64,000 bases of DNA from Prolixibacteraceae bacterium. Lineage in GTDB: Bacteria > Bacteroidota > Bacteroidia > Bacteroidales > Prolixibacteraceae. The notes beneath the pieces were generated by a model, which was not told the origin of the DNA, did no database searches, and worked only from the letters and a program-made list of their open reading frames with translations. The stretch is taken from positions 1-64,000 of the forward strand of contig JANQHI010000037.1 of assembly GCA_028282705.1 (NCBI GenBank), read 5' to 3'. Made by a program: the position numbers and the translations under genes. The stretch's first letter is position 1, and every line of letters begins with the position of its first letter. Of this stretch, positions 54,386 through 63,862 are shown piece after piece.

Positions 54386-55801
54386 CTATTTGCCCTTGCC
54401 TTTAAAACAAGCCATCAGGGTATAAATAAGGATTTTGAAATCAAGGTACAGGGAAATATTCCTAAGGTACATCATATCATAAGGTAGCCTTTCCAGCATT
54501 TGGTCAACATTTGAAGCATAGCCATATTTGACCTGCCCCCATGAAGTAATCCCAGGCCTCAGTTTATGTAAATGCCTGTAATGGGGAGCCCTTTCCACAA
54601 TCTGGTCACAATAAAATTTCCGTTCAGGCCTTGGCCCAACCAATGACATTTCTCCCTTGATCACATTATAAAATTGAGGTATTTCATCAAGATGTGTCCT
54701 TCTTAAAAATTTTCCAATAGGGGTGATCCTTTCATCTTCTTTGCTTGATAAAGCAGGCCCATTTTCCTCTGCTGTTACAACCATACTTCTGAACTTGTAA
54801 ATGGTGAAGGGTTTCCCAAACCTCCCCAACCTTTCTTGGCGGTAAAAAACAGGGCCCTTCGAGGTTCTTTTAATGGCAATACTTAACACAAAGATTAATG
54901 GTGAAAAAATAACCAGGGCAATAATAGAAAGCACAACATCAAGCAAACGTTTCAGGTTTTCTTGCCAACCAACCAATAGCCCATTAGATATTTTTATCAA
55001 AGGGCTACCATAAATGGTGTTCAGTTTTACTGAGCCCGATAAAAAATCATACAGGTCAGGGATACCCCAAATGGTAATTTGCCTGTTTTCAATAACTGTT
55101 AATATTTCACTTAACTTTTTATGCTCAACAGTTTCAAGTGCAATAATGACCTCTTCAATTGCATTATTGCTTAAAACTTCATGGAGGTTTAATGCTTCAC
55201 CCAGTTTTGGTATATACTTGCTTAGCAAAGCATCATTGTTGTTTTTAACACTAACAAATCCTATAAATTGGTTACCTGCAGGACGCACCTGTGTGGTCAT
55301 TTCTTCATACAACTTGATGGCTTTTTCATTGCTCCCAATAAGAAGGGTGCTAAAACCTATTTCGCGTTTATGGATTTTATGGATTGTGCGCGTAGTTAAA
55401 ATCAACCTGAAAATATATGTCAGTACAAAATGCAACCCCAGCAAAGTAAAAAATAGCTGGTAGTAATTTTTGTATGATTCAATGGTATCATCAAGCAGGA
55501 AAGCAAAAAAGATGACCACCACCCCAGATATGGAAGAAAGTGCTGTTTGCCCCAATTCCAATAACCTTGACCTACGATAAATATTTTTGTAAAAACCAGT
55601 AATGTAATAAAAAGTGATCCAGAAACAAGGGATTAAAACAGCTCCTAAATAGTAACGCGTAGTGAATTCAACAGGGATATCAATCCCAAATTTTTGAGGC
55701 TCAATTACCTCTTTCCTGTAAATATAGAAAATTGTCCAACTTATTGCAGCAGCTAAAAAGTCAAATATCAGGTATTTAGCAACCTGGCGCCTCCTATTCA
55801 T
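54386..55801 (-). CDS. undecaprenyl-phosphate sugar phosphotransferase
   Basis: This 471-residue polyprenyl-phosphate hexose-1-phosphate transferase starts surface glycan synthesis. Four or five N-terminal transmembrane helices (about 10-135) and a CoA-binding-like Rossmann middle domain precede the PF02397 catalytic domain (about 283-470) with KFRSM (336-340), LDEIPQFYN (371-379) and SLVGPRPE (386-393). This is the WbaP/WcaJ/ExoY layout. Other glycan genes are not nearby. Confidence 0.9.
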   Translation of the reverse strand: MNRRRQVAKYLIFDFLAAAISWTIFYIYRKEVIEPQKFGIDIPVEFTTRYYLGAVLIPCFWITFYYITGFYKNIYRRSRLLELGQTALSSISGVVVIFFAFLLDDTIESYKNYYQLFFTLLGLHFVLTYIFRLILTTRTIHKIHKREIGFSTLLIGSNEKAIKLYEEMTTQVRPAGNQFIGFVSVKNNNDALLSKYIPKLGEALNLHEVLSNNAIEEVIIALETVEHKKLSEILTVIENRQITIWGIPDLYDFLSGSVKLNTIYGSPLIKISNGLLVGWQENLKRLLDVVLSIIALVIFSPLIFVLSIAIKRTSKGPVFYRQERLGRFGKPFTIYKFRSMVVTAEENGPALSSKEDERITPIGKFLRRTHLDEIPQFYNVIKGEMSLVGPRPERKFYCDQIVERAPHYRHLHKLRPGITSWGQVKYGYASNVDQMLERLPYDMMYLRNISLYLDFKILIYTLMACFKGKGK

Positions 55802-56038
55802 AGTTTACATGGTTAAAAGTGGTCAAGCTTTTAATGCAAGCAGTTTTTTAGTTTGCTTACTATAAACGATACTAACCCACATTTATTGCGGCAAAAGTAA
55901 TTTTTTAATTCAATAATTTTTTATGATATATGCTGTTTTTAAAAATACAATGTTAGCCAGTTAAAAATAGTAACGTGATTTCCATTCAGAGGCTTATAGC
56001 TTAAAAATATTATTCTTCCTGAAGGCTTTGGAAAGTGG

Positions 56039-56899
56039 TTAAATTGTAGGGTGTGCCACATTGTTTATGATCTCATCCAGGGCATTTTTTGCCATGTAAA
56101 AATCATTTAGGCTGGTATCTGGAGCCTGTTTTTTCCTGATTGATTTAAAGAATGAGTCATATTCATTGGAGAATTTGTGGCTTTTTAAACTCACAGGGTT
56201 TGAGTTTACCTCAACAATTGATTTAAGGACATTTGCAGTTATGATTTCTTCATTATTGAAGACCTTTATAATGAATGATTCATCAGCAGATGATTTTAGC
56301 AAACTCAGGTTAATCACTGATGAGTTATCAAATTCAAACCTAATATTGTTAAAACGATATTGTTTTTCATCATTTTTGAAAAATAAAGGCCTGATTTTTT
56401 TAAGCTTCAGGTCTCCCATTTTCAGTAAAAGTAAAATAACCTCAACCAGGTTAAAATGGTCATTAATTTCAGTATGGATACTAACATCAATGAATGATGA
56501 AGATGAAAGCTTTTTTGTAATCCACTGGATTGGATGGTTATAAATAAATGGGTTTTTTATTTGTATAGTAGTCCCAGCTTCTTCAATAAGTTTGATCAGC
56601 TCCCTGAACTGCTCATTGCTGAATTCAGGGTAATCAGCAAAAAAAAGGTGCTTGTTGCGTTTTATGGCATCTTTTATAAGGGGGTAAGGAAGCAAGGTAT
56701 GGTCATCAAGGATAAGGGCATCAGACCTTTCTAAAAGCTCAATCCTGTTATATTCAGGAATTGAATAGCTATATTCAGAAGGGCTGTCTTTGGTACCAAC
56801 TGACGATTTACCCTGAATAACAACTCCTTCATGGTTTTTTAATTCACTTACCTGTTGTTCAAGGGAATCAATCTTTCCTATTAACCCAATATTCAGCAT
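56039..56899 (-). CDS. degenerate Gfo/Idh-like Rossmann protein
   Basis: This 286-residue protein starts MLNIGLIGKIDSLEQQVSEL, where a Rossmann GxGxxG would be expected but only GLIGK remains. It later shows an ALILDDHTLLPYPLIKDAI.NKHLFFADYPEFS segment resembling the EKP region of the Gfo/Idh/MocA fold. The NAD-binding glycine pattern and the catalytic Lys-Pro are not intact, so it may be a non-catalytic relative. The ATG at 56899 was chosen. It lies upstream of the sugar transferase on the same strand after 237 bases. Confidence 0.5.
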   Translation of the reverse strand: MLNIGLIGKIDSLEQQVSELKNHEGVVIQGKSSVGTKDSPSEYSYSIPEYNRIELLERSDALILDDHTLLPYPLIKDAIKRNKHLFFADYPEFSNEQFRELIKLIEEAGTTIQIKNPFIYNHPIQWITKKLSSSSFIDVSIHTEINDHFNLVEVILLLLKMGDLKLKKIRPLFFKNDEKQYRFNNIRFEFDNSSVINLSLLKSSADESFIIKVFNNEEIITANVLKSIVEVNSNPVSLKSHKFSNEYDSFFKSIRKKQAPDTSLNDFYMAKNALDEIINNVAHPTI

Positions 56900-57044
56900 A
56901 AAACAAAGGTAAAGTTTTTTAAATGCGCACAAATTTTCACGAAAGGGAATTTATTAACGTTAATTGTTAATATTGATGATACAGGTAGCCTATAAAAATG
57001 TTAATTTGGGTTAATTTTGTACCAGGTTATTTAATTAGGTCTTA

Positions 57045-57692
57045 ATGAATGATAGTTTGAGACATAAAGGATTACGTAAAAAGCTTGTAGATGGCCTGAA
57101 AATCAAGGGGATCAGGGATGATAAGGTCTTAGAGGCTATTAGAAAAGTCCCCAGGCATCTTTTTATGGAAAGCTCATTCATTAATTTTGCATATAAAGAC
57201 CAGGCCTTCCCCATTGGCGCAGGGCAAACTATTTCACAACCTTTTACAGTAGCTTTCCAAACACAGCTGCTTGATATACACAAACATGATAAGATATTGG
57301 AAATTGGCACTGGTTCAGGTTACCAGGCTGCTGTATTAATTGAAATGGGAGCCATTGTTTATACCATAGAAAGGCAAAAAGAACTCTATATTAAATCACA
57401 ACAATTGTTACCCCCAATAGGTTATTTCCCTAAATTTTTTTTTGGAGATGGTTATACTGGGTTACCCACTTATGGACCTTTTGATAAAATTATAGTTACA
57501 GCAGGAGCTTCTTCTATACCTGAAAAATTAAAATTGCAACTTAAACCAGGTGGGAAAATGGTAATTCCTGTGGGAGGAAAAACCAGGCAGGAAATGATGT
57601 TGGTAACCAGGGTAAATGAAACTGAATTTAAATCAGAGAAGTTTGGAAGTTTTATCTTTGTCCCAATGCTTAAGGGGGTAGTAAAATTATAA
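57045..57692 (+). CDS. pcm: protein-L-isoaspartate O-methyltransferase
   Basis: This 215-residue enzyme repairs isoaspartyl residues in damaged proteins. It has TISQP (62-66) and the AdoMet motif EIGTGSGYQ (86-94), followed by FDKIIVTAGASSIPEKL and LKPGGKMVIPVG, in family order. Three bases separate it from the following MBL gene, probably in the same transcript. Confidence 0.93.
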   Translation: MNDSLRHKGLRKKLVDGLKIKGIRDDKVLEAIRKVPRHLFMESSFINFAYKDQAFPIGAGQTISQPFTVAFQTQLLDIHKHDKILEIGTGSGYQAAVLIEMGAIVYTIERQKELYIKSQQLLPPIGYFPKFFFGDGYTGLPTYGPFDKIIVTAGASSIPEKLKLQLKPGGKMVIPVGGKTRQEMMLVTRVNETEFKSEKFGSFIFVPMLKGVVKL

Positions 57693-57694
57693 GT

Positions 57695-58333
57695 ATGCTT
57701 AAAGTTGAAAAGTTTGTTGTAAACCCAATCCAGGAAAATTCATTTTTAGTTTATGATGAAACAAATGAATGCATCATTATTGATGCAGGGTTTTATTATG
57801 GAGAGGAAGAAGATGAGGTAGATTATTTCATTGAAAAGAATGGGCTAAAACTGGTGAAGTTAATTAATACCCATTGCCACTTTGACCATATATTGGGGGT
57901 TGAATATTTAAAGAATAAATACAATACCCCTTTTGAAGCCCATCAGGAAGATGAGTTCCTCATTGAAAGGGCAGTTGCCCAGGGGGCTATGTTTGGGGTT
58001 GAAATGAAACCTGTTTCAGGGATTGATAATTATATTACAGAAGATACCATCATTAAGTTTGGGAATACAGAATTACAAGTTATCCATGTCCCAGGCCATT
58101 CTCCAGGGCATGTGGCACTTTATTCAGCCAAACATAAAATTCTAATTGCCGGGGATATTATTTTTTATGGTAGCATTGGACGGACTGACCTGCCAGGAGG
58201 GGATTACAATACATTGATTACTGGAATTAAAGAAAAGCTGATGGTTCTGCCAGAGGATACTGTAATATATTGTGGGCATGGACCTGAAACAACAGTGGGG
58301 TTTGAAAAAATGAACAACCCATTTTTAACTTAA
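57695..58333 (+). CDS. MBL-fold hydrolase (glyoxalase II-like)
   Basis: This 212-residue metallo-beta-lactamase-fold enzyme has the zinc motif THCHFDH (His60, His62, Asp64, His65), then HVPGHSPGHVALY and the metal-bridging Asp in LIAGDIIFYGSIGRTD, with the final His in CGHGPETTVGFE. The size and the YGSIGRTDLPGGDY block match the YcbL/GloB2-like branch. It lacks the C-terminal glutathione domain of true glyoxalase II. It is translated right after pcm. Confidence 0.88.
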   Translation: MLKVEKFVVNPIQENSFLVYDETNECIIIDAGFYYGEEEDEVDYFIEKNGLKLVKLINTHCHFDHILGVEYLKNKYNTPFEAHQEDEFLIERAVAQGAMFGVEMKPVSGIDNYITEDTIIKFGNTELQVIHVPGHSPGHVALYSAKHKILIAGDIIFYGSIGRTDLPGGDYNTLITGIKEKLMVLPEDTVIYCGHGPETTVGFEKMNNPFLT

Positions 58334-58415
58334 ATAAACCCTCAGGGGAAAAATCATTTTTTAAGATTTTTGCAACATATATAATTGTTTTAAATAAAAT
58401 ATAACCAACCAGGAA

Positions 58416-61295
58416 ATGATTAATGATAAATTTGTAGCCAGGCATATTGGTCCCAGGGTTCACGAAATTGGGTTAATGCTTGAAAAATTAGGCGTTTCAA
58501 CATTAGATGAATTAATAAGCCAAACAGTACCTGAAAACATAAGGTTAAGTAAACCTTTGAATTTAGGGCAGGGCATCACTGAAAGGAAATACTTCAGGAA
58601 AATATTGAACCTTGCTTCCAAGAATAAAGTATTCAATACTTACATTGGAATGGGGTATTATGATACCATTACTCCTGCTGTAATTTTGCGTAATGTCCTT
58701 GAAAACCCAGCATGGTACACCTCATATACCCCTTATCAGGCAGAAATATCACAAGGTAGGCTTGAAGCCCTTTTGAATTTTCAAACCATGGTTTGTGAAT
58801 TAACAGCCATGCCATTGGCCAATGCATCATTGTTAGATGAGTCAACTGCTGCTGCTGAAGCTATGTGTATGATGTATAACATGCGTTCACGCAAAATGGT
58901 GAAAGCTGGGGTGAATGAAATCCTGGTTGATGAAAAAACATGGCCACAAACATTAGATGTATTAAAAACAAGGGCTATACCTCTGGGTATTGATTTAAAG
59001 GTTTTACCTGTTGCAGGGTTTGAGTTTACTGAAAAAACATTTGGTGCCATTGTACAATATCCAAACTCAGATGGAGAGGTTATTGACTACTCAGGGATGG
59101 TTAAACAAGCCCATGAAAAAGAGGTTAAAGTAGCAGTTGCTGCTGATTTATTGTCCCTGGCTATCCTGACACCTCCAGGTGAATGGGGAGCTGATATTGT
59201 TTTTGGAAACAGCCAACGTTTTGGTGTCCCAATGGGGTATGGTGGCCCACATGCAGCTTATTTTGCAGCACGTGATGAATATAAAAGAAACATGCCTGGA
59301 AGGATCATTGGTGTTACAAAAGACTCCAATGGGAACAGGGCATTAAGGATGGCTTTGCAAACCAGGGAACAACATATAAAAAGGGAAAAAGCTACTTCCA
59401 ATATCTGTACAGCACAAGCACTTTTAGCTACAATGGCAGGTTTTTATGGTGTTTACCATGGTCCTGCAGGGATAAAAGTAGTTGCAAAACGAATTTTTAA
59501 TATTGCTGTATTCCTGGCTGAAGAAATATCAAAACTGGGTTATAAACAGATAAATACTAATTATTTTGATACCATAAGGTTTGAACTTCCCAAACATGTG
59601 AAAAGGGAGGATATTGAATGGCTCTCACATGAATTGGAAATGAACTTCAGGTATTTTGATAATGGTGAAGTAGGTTTAAGCATTGACGAAACAACCAACC
59701 GCGAAGATATGGGTTGGATCATTGAAGTTTTTGCTAAAGCAGCCAATAAAGGATTTGGTGTTGTAGAAAAATACCCTGAGGGGTATGAGGTCCCTGAGCA
59801 ATTTGCCAGGACATCAGATTTTATGGCTCAGGAAGTTTTCAATAAGTACAGGGCTGAAACTGAAATGGTCAGGTACATTAAAAAACTGGAGTTAAAAGAT
59901 ATTTCATTGACCCATTCAATGATCTCATTAGGCTCTTGCACAATGAAGTTGAATGCAGCCACTGAGATGTTACCTTTAAGTTGGATTGAGTTTAATGGCA
60001 TCCATCCATTTGTGCCTAAAAACCAGGCACGTGGTTATCACATCATGATGGAAGAATTGAGGCGCGACCTGGCTGAGATTACAGGCATGTCTGATGTTAG
60101 TCTGATGCCAAATTCAGGAGCTTCTGGTGAATACACAGGGCTTATGGTAATTCGTGAATACCATGTTAGCAGGGGTGATACTGAGCGTGATGTGGTACTG
60201 ATCCCAGCATCAGCACATGGTACAAACCCAGCCAGTGCAGTTATGGCAGGCATGAAAGTGGTTGTGGTGAAATGTGATGGTAATGGCAATGTAGATATTG
60301 AAGACTTAAAAACTAAAGCTGAAGAGTATAAAGATACATTATCTTCTTTTATGGTTACTTACCCATCAACTCATGGGGTATTTGAATCATCTATTATTGA
60401 GATGTGTAAAATTATCCATGATAATGGGGGGCAGGTATACATGGATGGTGCTAATATGAACGCCCAGGTTGGGTTAACCAATCCTTGCCTCATTGGAGCT
60501 GATGTTTGCCACCTGAATTTACATAAAACATTTGCTATCCCCCATGGCGGGGGAGGTCCTGGGGTAGGTCCTATTGCTGTGGCCAAGCATCTGGTGGAAT
60601 TCCTTCCTTCTCATCCTGTAATGAATAATGGGCATGTGGGTATAACTGCTGTGGCAGGTGCACCATGGGGTAGTGCTTCAGTACTGACCATTACTTATGG
60701 CTACATAAAAATGATGGGGGCTGATGGGTTAACTGATGCCACTAAAATGGCCATCCTGAATGCCAACTATATTGCTGAAGCTTTGAAAGATAATTATGGT
60801 ATACTTTACACTGGGGAAAATGGCAGGGTAGCCCATGAGATGATCCTGGAATGCCGCCATTTTAAAGCAACCTCGGGCATTACAGAAGCTGATATAGCCA
60901 AACGTTTAATGGACTATGGCTTCCATGCCCCAACATTATCATTCCCCGTGCATGGCACCCTTATGGTTGAGCCAACTGAGAGCGAAAGCAAACAGGAACT
61001 TGACCGATTTATTGATGCCATGAATGCTATTTATAAAGAGATAAAAGAAATAGAGGAAGGTGTGGCTGACCAAGAAGACAATGTGTTGAAAAATGCACCT
61101 CATACAGCAGAAATGGTTGTTGATGATAATTGGTCTCATTCTTACGGGCGCAAAAAAGCAGCTTACCCTCTTGATTGGATCAAGGAGAATAAGTATTGGG
61201 TACCTGTTGGGCGTGTTGACAATGCTTTTGGCGACCGCCACCTGATCTGTACTTGTGGTTCTCCTGAAGAATATGAGATTTTTAATGAGGAATAA
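58416..61295 (+). CDS. gcvP: glycine dehydrogenase (decarboxylating), P-protein
   Basis: This 959-residue single-chain P-protein of the glycine cleavage system carries the PLP-binding lysine at residue 704 in NLHKTFAIPHGGGGPG. Other family blocks are YTPYQAEISQGRLEALLNFQTM (N-terminal half), FGNSQRFGVPMGYGGPHAA and PLDWIKENKYWVPVGRVDNAFGDR at the C-terminus. The alpha and beta halves are fused, as in most proteobacterial and Bacteroidota enzymes. No gcvT or gcvH is adjacent. Confidence 0.97.
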   Translation: MINDKFVARHIGPRVHEIGLMLEKLGVSTLDELISQTVPENIRLSKPLNLGQGITERKYFRKILNLASKNKVFNTYIGMGYYDTITPAVILRNVLENPAWYTSYTPYQAEISQGRLEALLNFQTMVCELTAMPLANASLLDESTAAAEAMCMMYNMRSRKMVKAGVNEILVDEKTWPQTLDVLKTRAIPLGIDLKVLPVAGFEFTEKTFGAIVQYPNSDGEVIDYSGMVKQAHEKEVKVAVAADLLSLAILTPPGEWGADIVFGNSQRFGVPMGYGGPHAAYFAARDEYKRNMPGRIIGVTKDSNGNRALRMALQTREQHIKREKATSNICTAQALLATMAGFYGVYHGPAGIKVVAKRIFNIAVFLAEEISKLGYKQINTNYFDTIRFELPKHVKREDIEWLSHELEMNFRYFDNGEVGLSIDETTNREDMGWIIEVFAKAANKGFGVVEKYPEGYEVPEQFARTSDFMAQEVFNKYRAETEMVRYIKKLELKDISLTHSMISLGSCTMKLNAATEMLPLSWIEFNGIHPFVPKNQARGYHIMMEELRRDLAEITGMSDVSLMPNSGASGEYTGLMVIREYHVSRGDTERDVVLIPASAHGTNPASAVMAGMKVVVVKCDGNGNVDIEDLKTKAEEYKDTLSSFMVTYPSTHGVFESSIIEMCKIIHDNGGQVYMDGANMNAQVGLTNPCLIGADVCHLNLHKTFAIPHGGGGPGVGPIAVAKHLVEFLPSHPVMNNGHVGITAVAGAPWGSASVLTITYGYIKMMGADGLTDATKMAILNANYIAEALKDNYGILYTGENGRVAHEMILECRHFKATSGITEADIAKRLMDYGFHAPTLSFPVHGTLMVEPTESESKQELDRFIDAMNAIYKEIKEIEEGVADQEDNVLKNAPHTAEMVVDDNWSHSYGRKKAAYPLDWIKENKYWVPVGRVDNAFGDRHLICTCGSPEEYEIFNEE

Positions 61296-61300
61296 AATCC

Positions 61301-61335
61301 AAAGGGTGGGCTAAAAAGCCCACCCTTTTTTTGCT
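61301..61335 (+). terminator. terminator of gcvP
   Basis: AAAGGGTGGGCT (61301-61312) and AGCCCACCCTTT (61317-61328) form a perfect 12-bp stem with an AAAA loop, followed by Ts, six bases past the gcvP stop. Confidence 0.9.
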
Positions 61336-61358
61336 TTATGGGATAAGATAAATTTTCC

Positions 61359-61366
61359 TACTTTTG
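61359..61366 (+). promoter_or_regulatory. -7-like element upstream of ispE
   Basis: TACTTTTG matches TAnnTTTG and is placed 28 bases before the ispE ATG. The nearest TTTG upstream overlaps the gcvP terminator at a spacing of 25, longer than usual. Confidence 0.35.
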
Positions 61367-61394
61367 GCTTGATACTTTACCAGCAATTATTTAT

Positions 61395-62204
61395 ATGATC
61401 TCTTTTCCAAATGCCAAAATAAACCTTGGGTTGCATGTTGTTGAAAAAAGGCAGGATGGATACCATAACCTGGAAACAATTTTTTATCCTGTACAATTAA
61501 AGGATGCCCTTGAAATAGTTGAAGCCAACCAATTTACTTTCACATCATCAGGGCTGAAGATAGATAGAGCTGCTGAACATAATTTGGTGGTTAAAGCTTA
61601 TCAACTTTTGAAAGCAGATTTTAAATTACCACCCATTAAAATACACCTCCATAAAGTCATCCCATTTGGTGCAGGGTTAGGTGGGGGGTCATCTGATGCT
61701 GCTTTTATGCTGAAAATGCTGAATGAGTTGTTTGAATTAAACCTGTCAGTTGCACAATTGGAAAGTTATGCTGGGAGGTTAGGGGCTGACTGCCCTTTCT
61801 TTATAAAGAATAAAGCAGTATATGCACAGGGCATAGGAGACCAGTTTTCACCTATTGAATTGGACTTGAAAGGCTACCACATAGTGATTATTAAACCTCC
61901 TATTGCTGTTTCAACCTTTGAAGCTTATGGTGGCATAAAACCAAAAGTTTCAAAATTTGATTTAACCCAAATTAACTCCATCCCTGTTTCAGATTGGAAA
62001 GAATATATGTTGAATGACTTTGAAGAAGTAGTTTTCAAAACTTATCCTGAAATTGCAAAGACCAAAGGGGTATTGTATGAAAATGGAGCTGTTTATTCTT
62101 CCATGTCTGGAAGTGGTTCAGCAGTGTTTGCTATTTTCGATCATTTACCGGCAAAAATCGACAGTCTGTTTCCTTCCACCAATTTCATTTACCGATCGTT
62201 TTAG
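61395..62204 (+). CDS. ispE: 4-diphosphocytidyl-2-C-methyl-D-erythritol kinase
   Basis: This 269-residue GHMP kinase of the MEP isoprenoid pathway has PNAKINLGLHVVEKRQDGYHNLETIF at the N-terminus, the ATP loop PFGAGLGGGSSDAA (90-103) and GADCPFFI. The C-terminal SMSGSGSAVFAIF is motif 3. It appears monocistronic. Confidence 0.95.
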   Translation: MISFPNAKINLGLHVVEKRQDGYHNLETIFYPVQLKDALEIVEANQFTFTSSGLKIDRAAEHNLVVKAYQLLKADFKLPPIKIHLHKVIPFGAGLGGGSSDAAFMLKMLNELFELNLSVAQLESYAGRLGADCPFFIKNKAVYAQGIGDQFSPIELDLKGYHIVIIKPPIAVSTFEAYGGIKPKVSKFDLTQINSIPVSDWKEYMLNDFEEVVFKTYPEIAKTKGVLYENGAVYSSMSGSGSAVFAIFDHLPAKIDSLFPSTNFIYRSF

Positions 62205-62359
62205 CCGTTTACCGTCATTAAGATTTCGTTAACAAATATTTTGTACTTTTTAACAAAATGTAATGTAACATTTGCACTTGTAATTAGTCTATATAAACGA
62301 AAGCAAGAAACAAATTAAGTTAGAAAACAAGAAAACAAGAAAACAGAAAATAGAAAACG

Positions 62360-62704
62360 ATGAAAACAATTAGCAAAATTTTATTTATTGCACTTCTTGC
62401 CTTGGTTACGACCACAACAAGTGCGCATGAAACGAAACTAGAAGTTGCCTCAAGCCATGGGAACGAAATAGAAACTACCTTACAATTGGAAAACTGGATG
62501 TTAGAAGATAGCTTCTGGGAAACAACTCAAGCAGAATACCAATTGGAGTTAGAAAAACCACTTCAGTTGGAGTGCTGGATGTTAGATGAATCAAAATGGG
62601 AAAAGTCAGAAGATAATTTATTTGTAACAGAAAAAGAACAGGAGCTAGAGTTAGAGCCCTGGATGTATAACGCGAATTTTTGGGAGATTAATAACAGCCT
62701 GTAA
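62360..62704 (+). CDS. small secreted protein with three LELE-WM repeats
   Basis: This 114-residue protein has a clear signal peptide (LLALVTTTTSAHE). The mature part holds three similar units: LQLENWMLEDSFWE, LQLECWMLDESKWE and LELEPWMYNANFWE. Each has an acidic/leucine strand, an invariant W-M pair and a Trp-Glu (WE) end about ten residues later, spaced 30 to 42 residues apart. No catalytic motif is present. The 5' leader before the ATG is a run of GAAAAC-type purine repeats. Similar short W-M repeat proteins are familiar in Bacteroidota without known function. Confidence 0.7.
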   Translation: MKTISKILFIALLALVTTTTSAHETKLEVASSHGNEIETTLQLENWMLEDSFWETTQAEYQLELEKPLQLECWMLDESKWEKSEDNLFVTEKEQELELEPWMYNANFWEINNSL

Positions 62705-62747
62705 AAGGCAGTTAATGAATTTTTAGTTAGTTTGGTTTAGTTTAGTG

Positions 62748-62778
62748 ACTGCCCACCAAAAGGTGGGCAGTTTTTTTT
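62748..62778 (+). terminator. terminator of W-M repeat protein gene
   Basis: ACTGCCCACC (62748-62757) and GGTGGGCAGT (62762-62771) form a perfect 10-bp stem with an AAAA loop, followed by at least seven Ts. Confidence 0.9.
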
Positions 62779-62869
62779 GCATTTCATAGAATTATTCTGG
62801 TTGGATAGCATTGAATGCCAATAAAAAGCCTATTTTTATTGCCTTGTGTTTTAAATTCCGCGAATTATT

Positions 62870-63862
62870 TTGAAGTCTTTATTATGGCATTTAGTAGTTG
62901 TTTACCTCTGCATACCTATTTTGGTGAATGGGCAAGATGTTACCTTTTCCCAGTTTTATTCAAACCCTCTTTATTTAAACCCGGCCTTTTCTGGTTCTAT
63001 TGAGGTACCCAGGGTAGCAGTTCAATACAGGAACCAATGGCCGACAATTAATAATGCTTACAATACTTACAGTATATCTGTTGATTTACCAGTGGAAAAA
63101 TTAAAAGGTGGGCTGGGTGTACTTGTAATGAATGATGCACAATCAAGTGGTTTATTAAACATGTTCCAGGCCGATTTTATGTATTCTTCTTTTACAAAGT
63201 TAAATAAGGATTTCAGATTATATGGGGGGCTTCAATTGGGAGTACACCATAATTCATTAAAGTGGAATGACCTGGTTTTTCCTGATAATCTGGATGCCAA
63301 CTTTGGGCAGCATGGCACCACTTTAGAAAAACCCATAAAAAACCCTACCTATAGTTTTCTTGATGCATCAACTGGGATACTTTTATTTAGTAAGAAAGTT
63401 TTTTTTGGGCTGGCAGCACATCACCTGAATGAACCTAAACTGTCCTATTATTCAGGGCAGGAAGAAACAGGGGTTTTATACAGGAAATATACCCTGCATT
63501 TTGGGGCAAAATTACCCATATTCCTCCATGGGCATTTGCGCAAAAAGTTTAATATTGCCCCTCAGGTTATTTTGCAGCAGCAAGGAGATTTTAAACAATT
63601 CAATTATGGGTTATTTGCTAACAGGAAAGGCTTATCTGCAGGAGTGTGGCTTAGGCAAAATTTTACTTTTGATTATGATGCACTTATATTTTTGGTAGGC
63701 ATTATCAAAAAAAGATGGCAGCTTACTTACAGCTATGACTGGACTATTTCAGGGTTGGGAGGAGCAACAGGAGGGTCGAGTGAAATAGCCCTGTCCTTCC
63801 TGCTAAAGGATGTAACAAAGGTTTCGGGGCTTCCATTTTTCAGGCTGCCAGGAGAATATTAA
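62870..63862 (+). CDS. PorP/SprF family type IX secretion membrane protein
   Basis: This 330-residue outer-membrane beta-barrel has a signal peptide ending near VNGQ, then the family start QFYSNPLYLNPAFSGS, QYRNQWPTI and YSISVDLPVEKLKGGLGVLVMND, and the C-terminal SSEIALSFLLK. PorP/SprF proteins cooperate with T9SS cargo that ends in gliding-motility (type B) C-terminal domains. The start is a TTG at 62870, since the first in-frame ATG would remove the leader. Its tail overlaps the convergent gene at the right edge, which encodes just such a cargo. Confidence 0.9.
   Translation: MKSLLWHLVVVYLCIPILVNGQDVTFSQFYSNPLYLNPAFSGSIEVPRVAVQYRNQWPTINNAYNTYSISVDLPVEKLKGGLGVLVMNDAQSSGLLNMFQADFMYSSFTKLNKDFRLYGGLQLGVHHNSLKWNDLVFPDNLDANFGQHGTTLEKPIKNPTYSFLDASTGILLFSKKVFFGLAAHHLNEPKLSYYSGQEETGVLYRKYTLHFGAKLPIFLHGHLRKKFNIAPQVILQQQGDFKQFNYGLFANRKGLSAGVWLRQNFTFDYDALIFLVGIIKKRWQLTYSYDWTISGLGGATGGSSEIALSFLLKDVTKVSGLPFFRLPGEY

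Noticed and set aside
62815-63003. 62-codon frame overlapping the PorP/SprF start
   Set aside because: Alternative frame of the PorP/SprF leader; no independent support.
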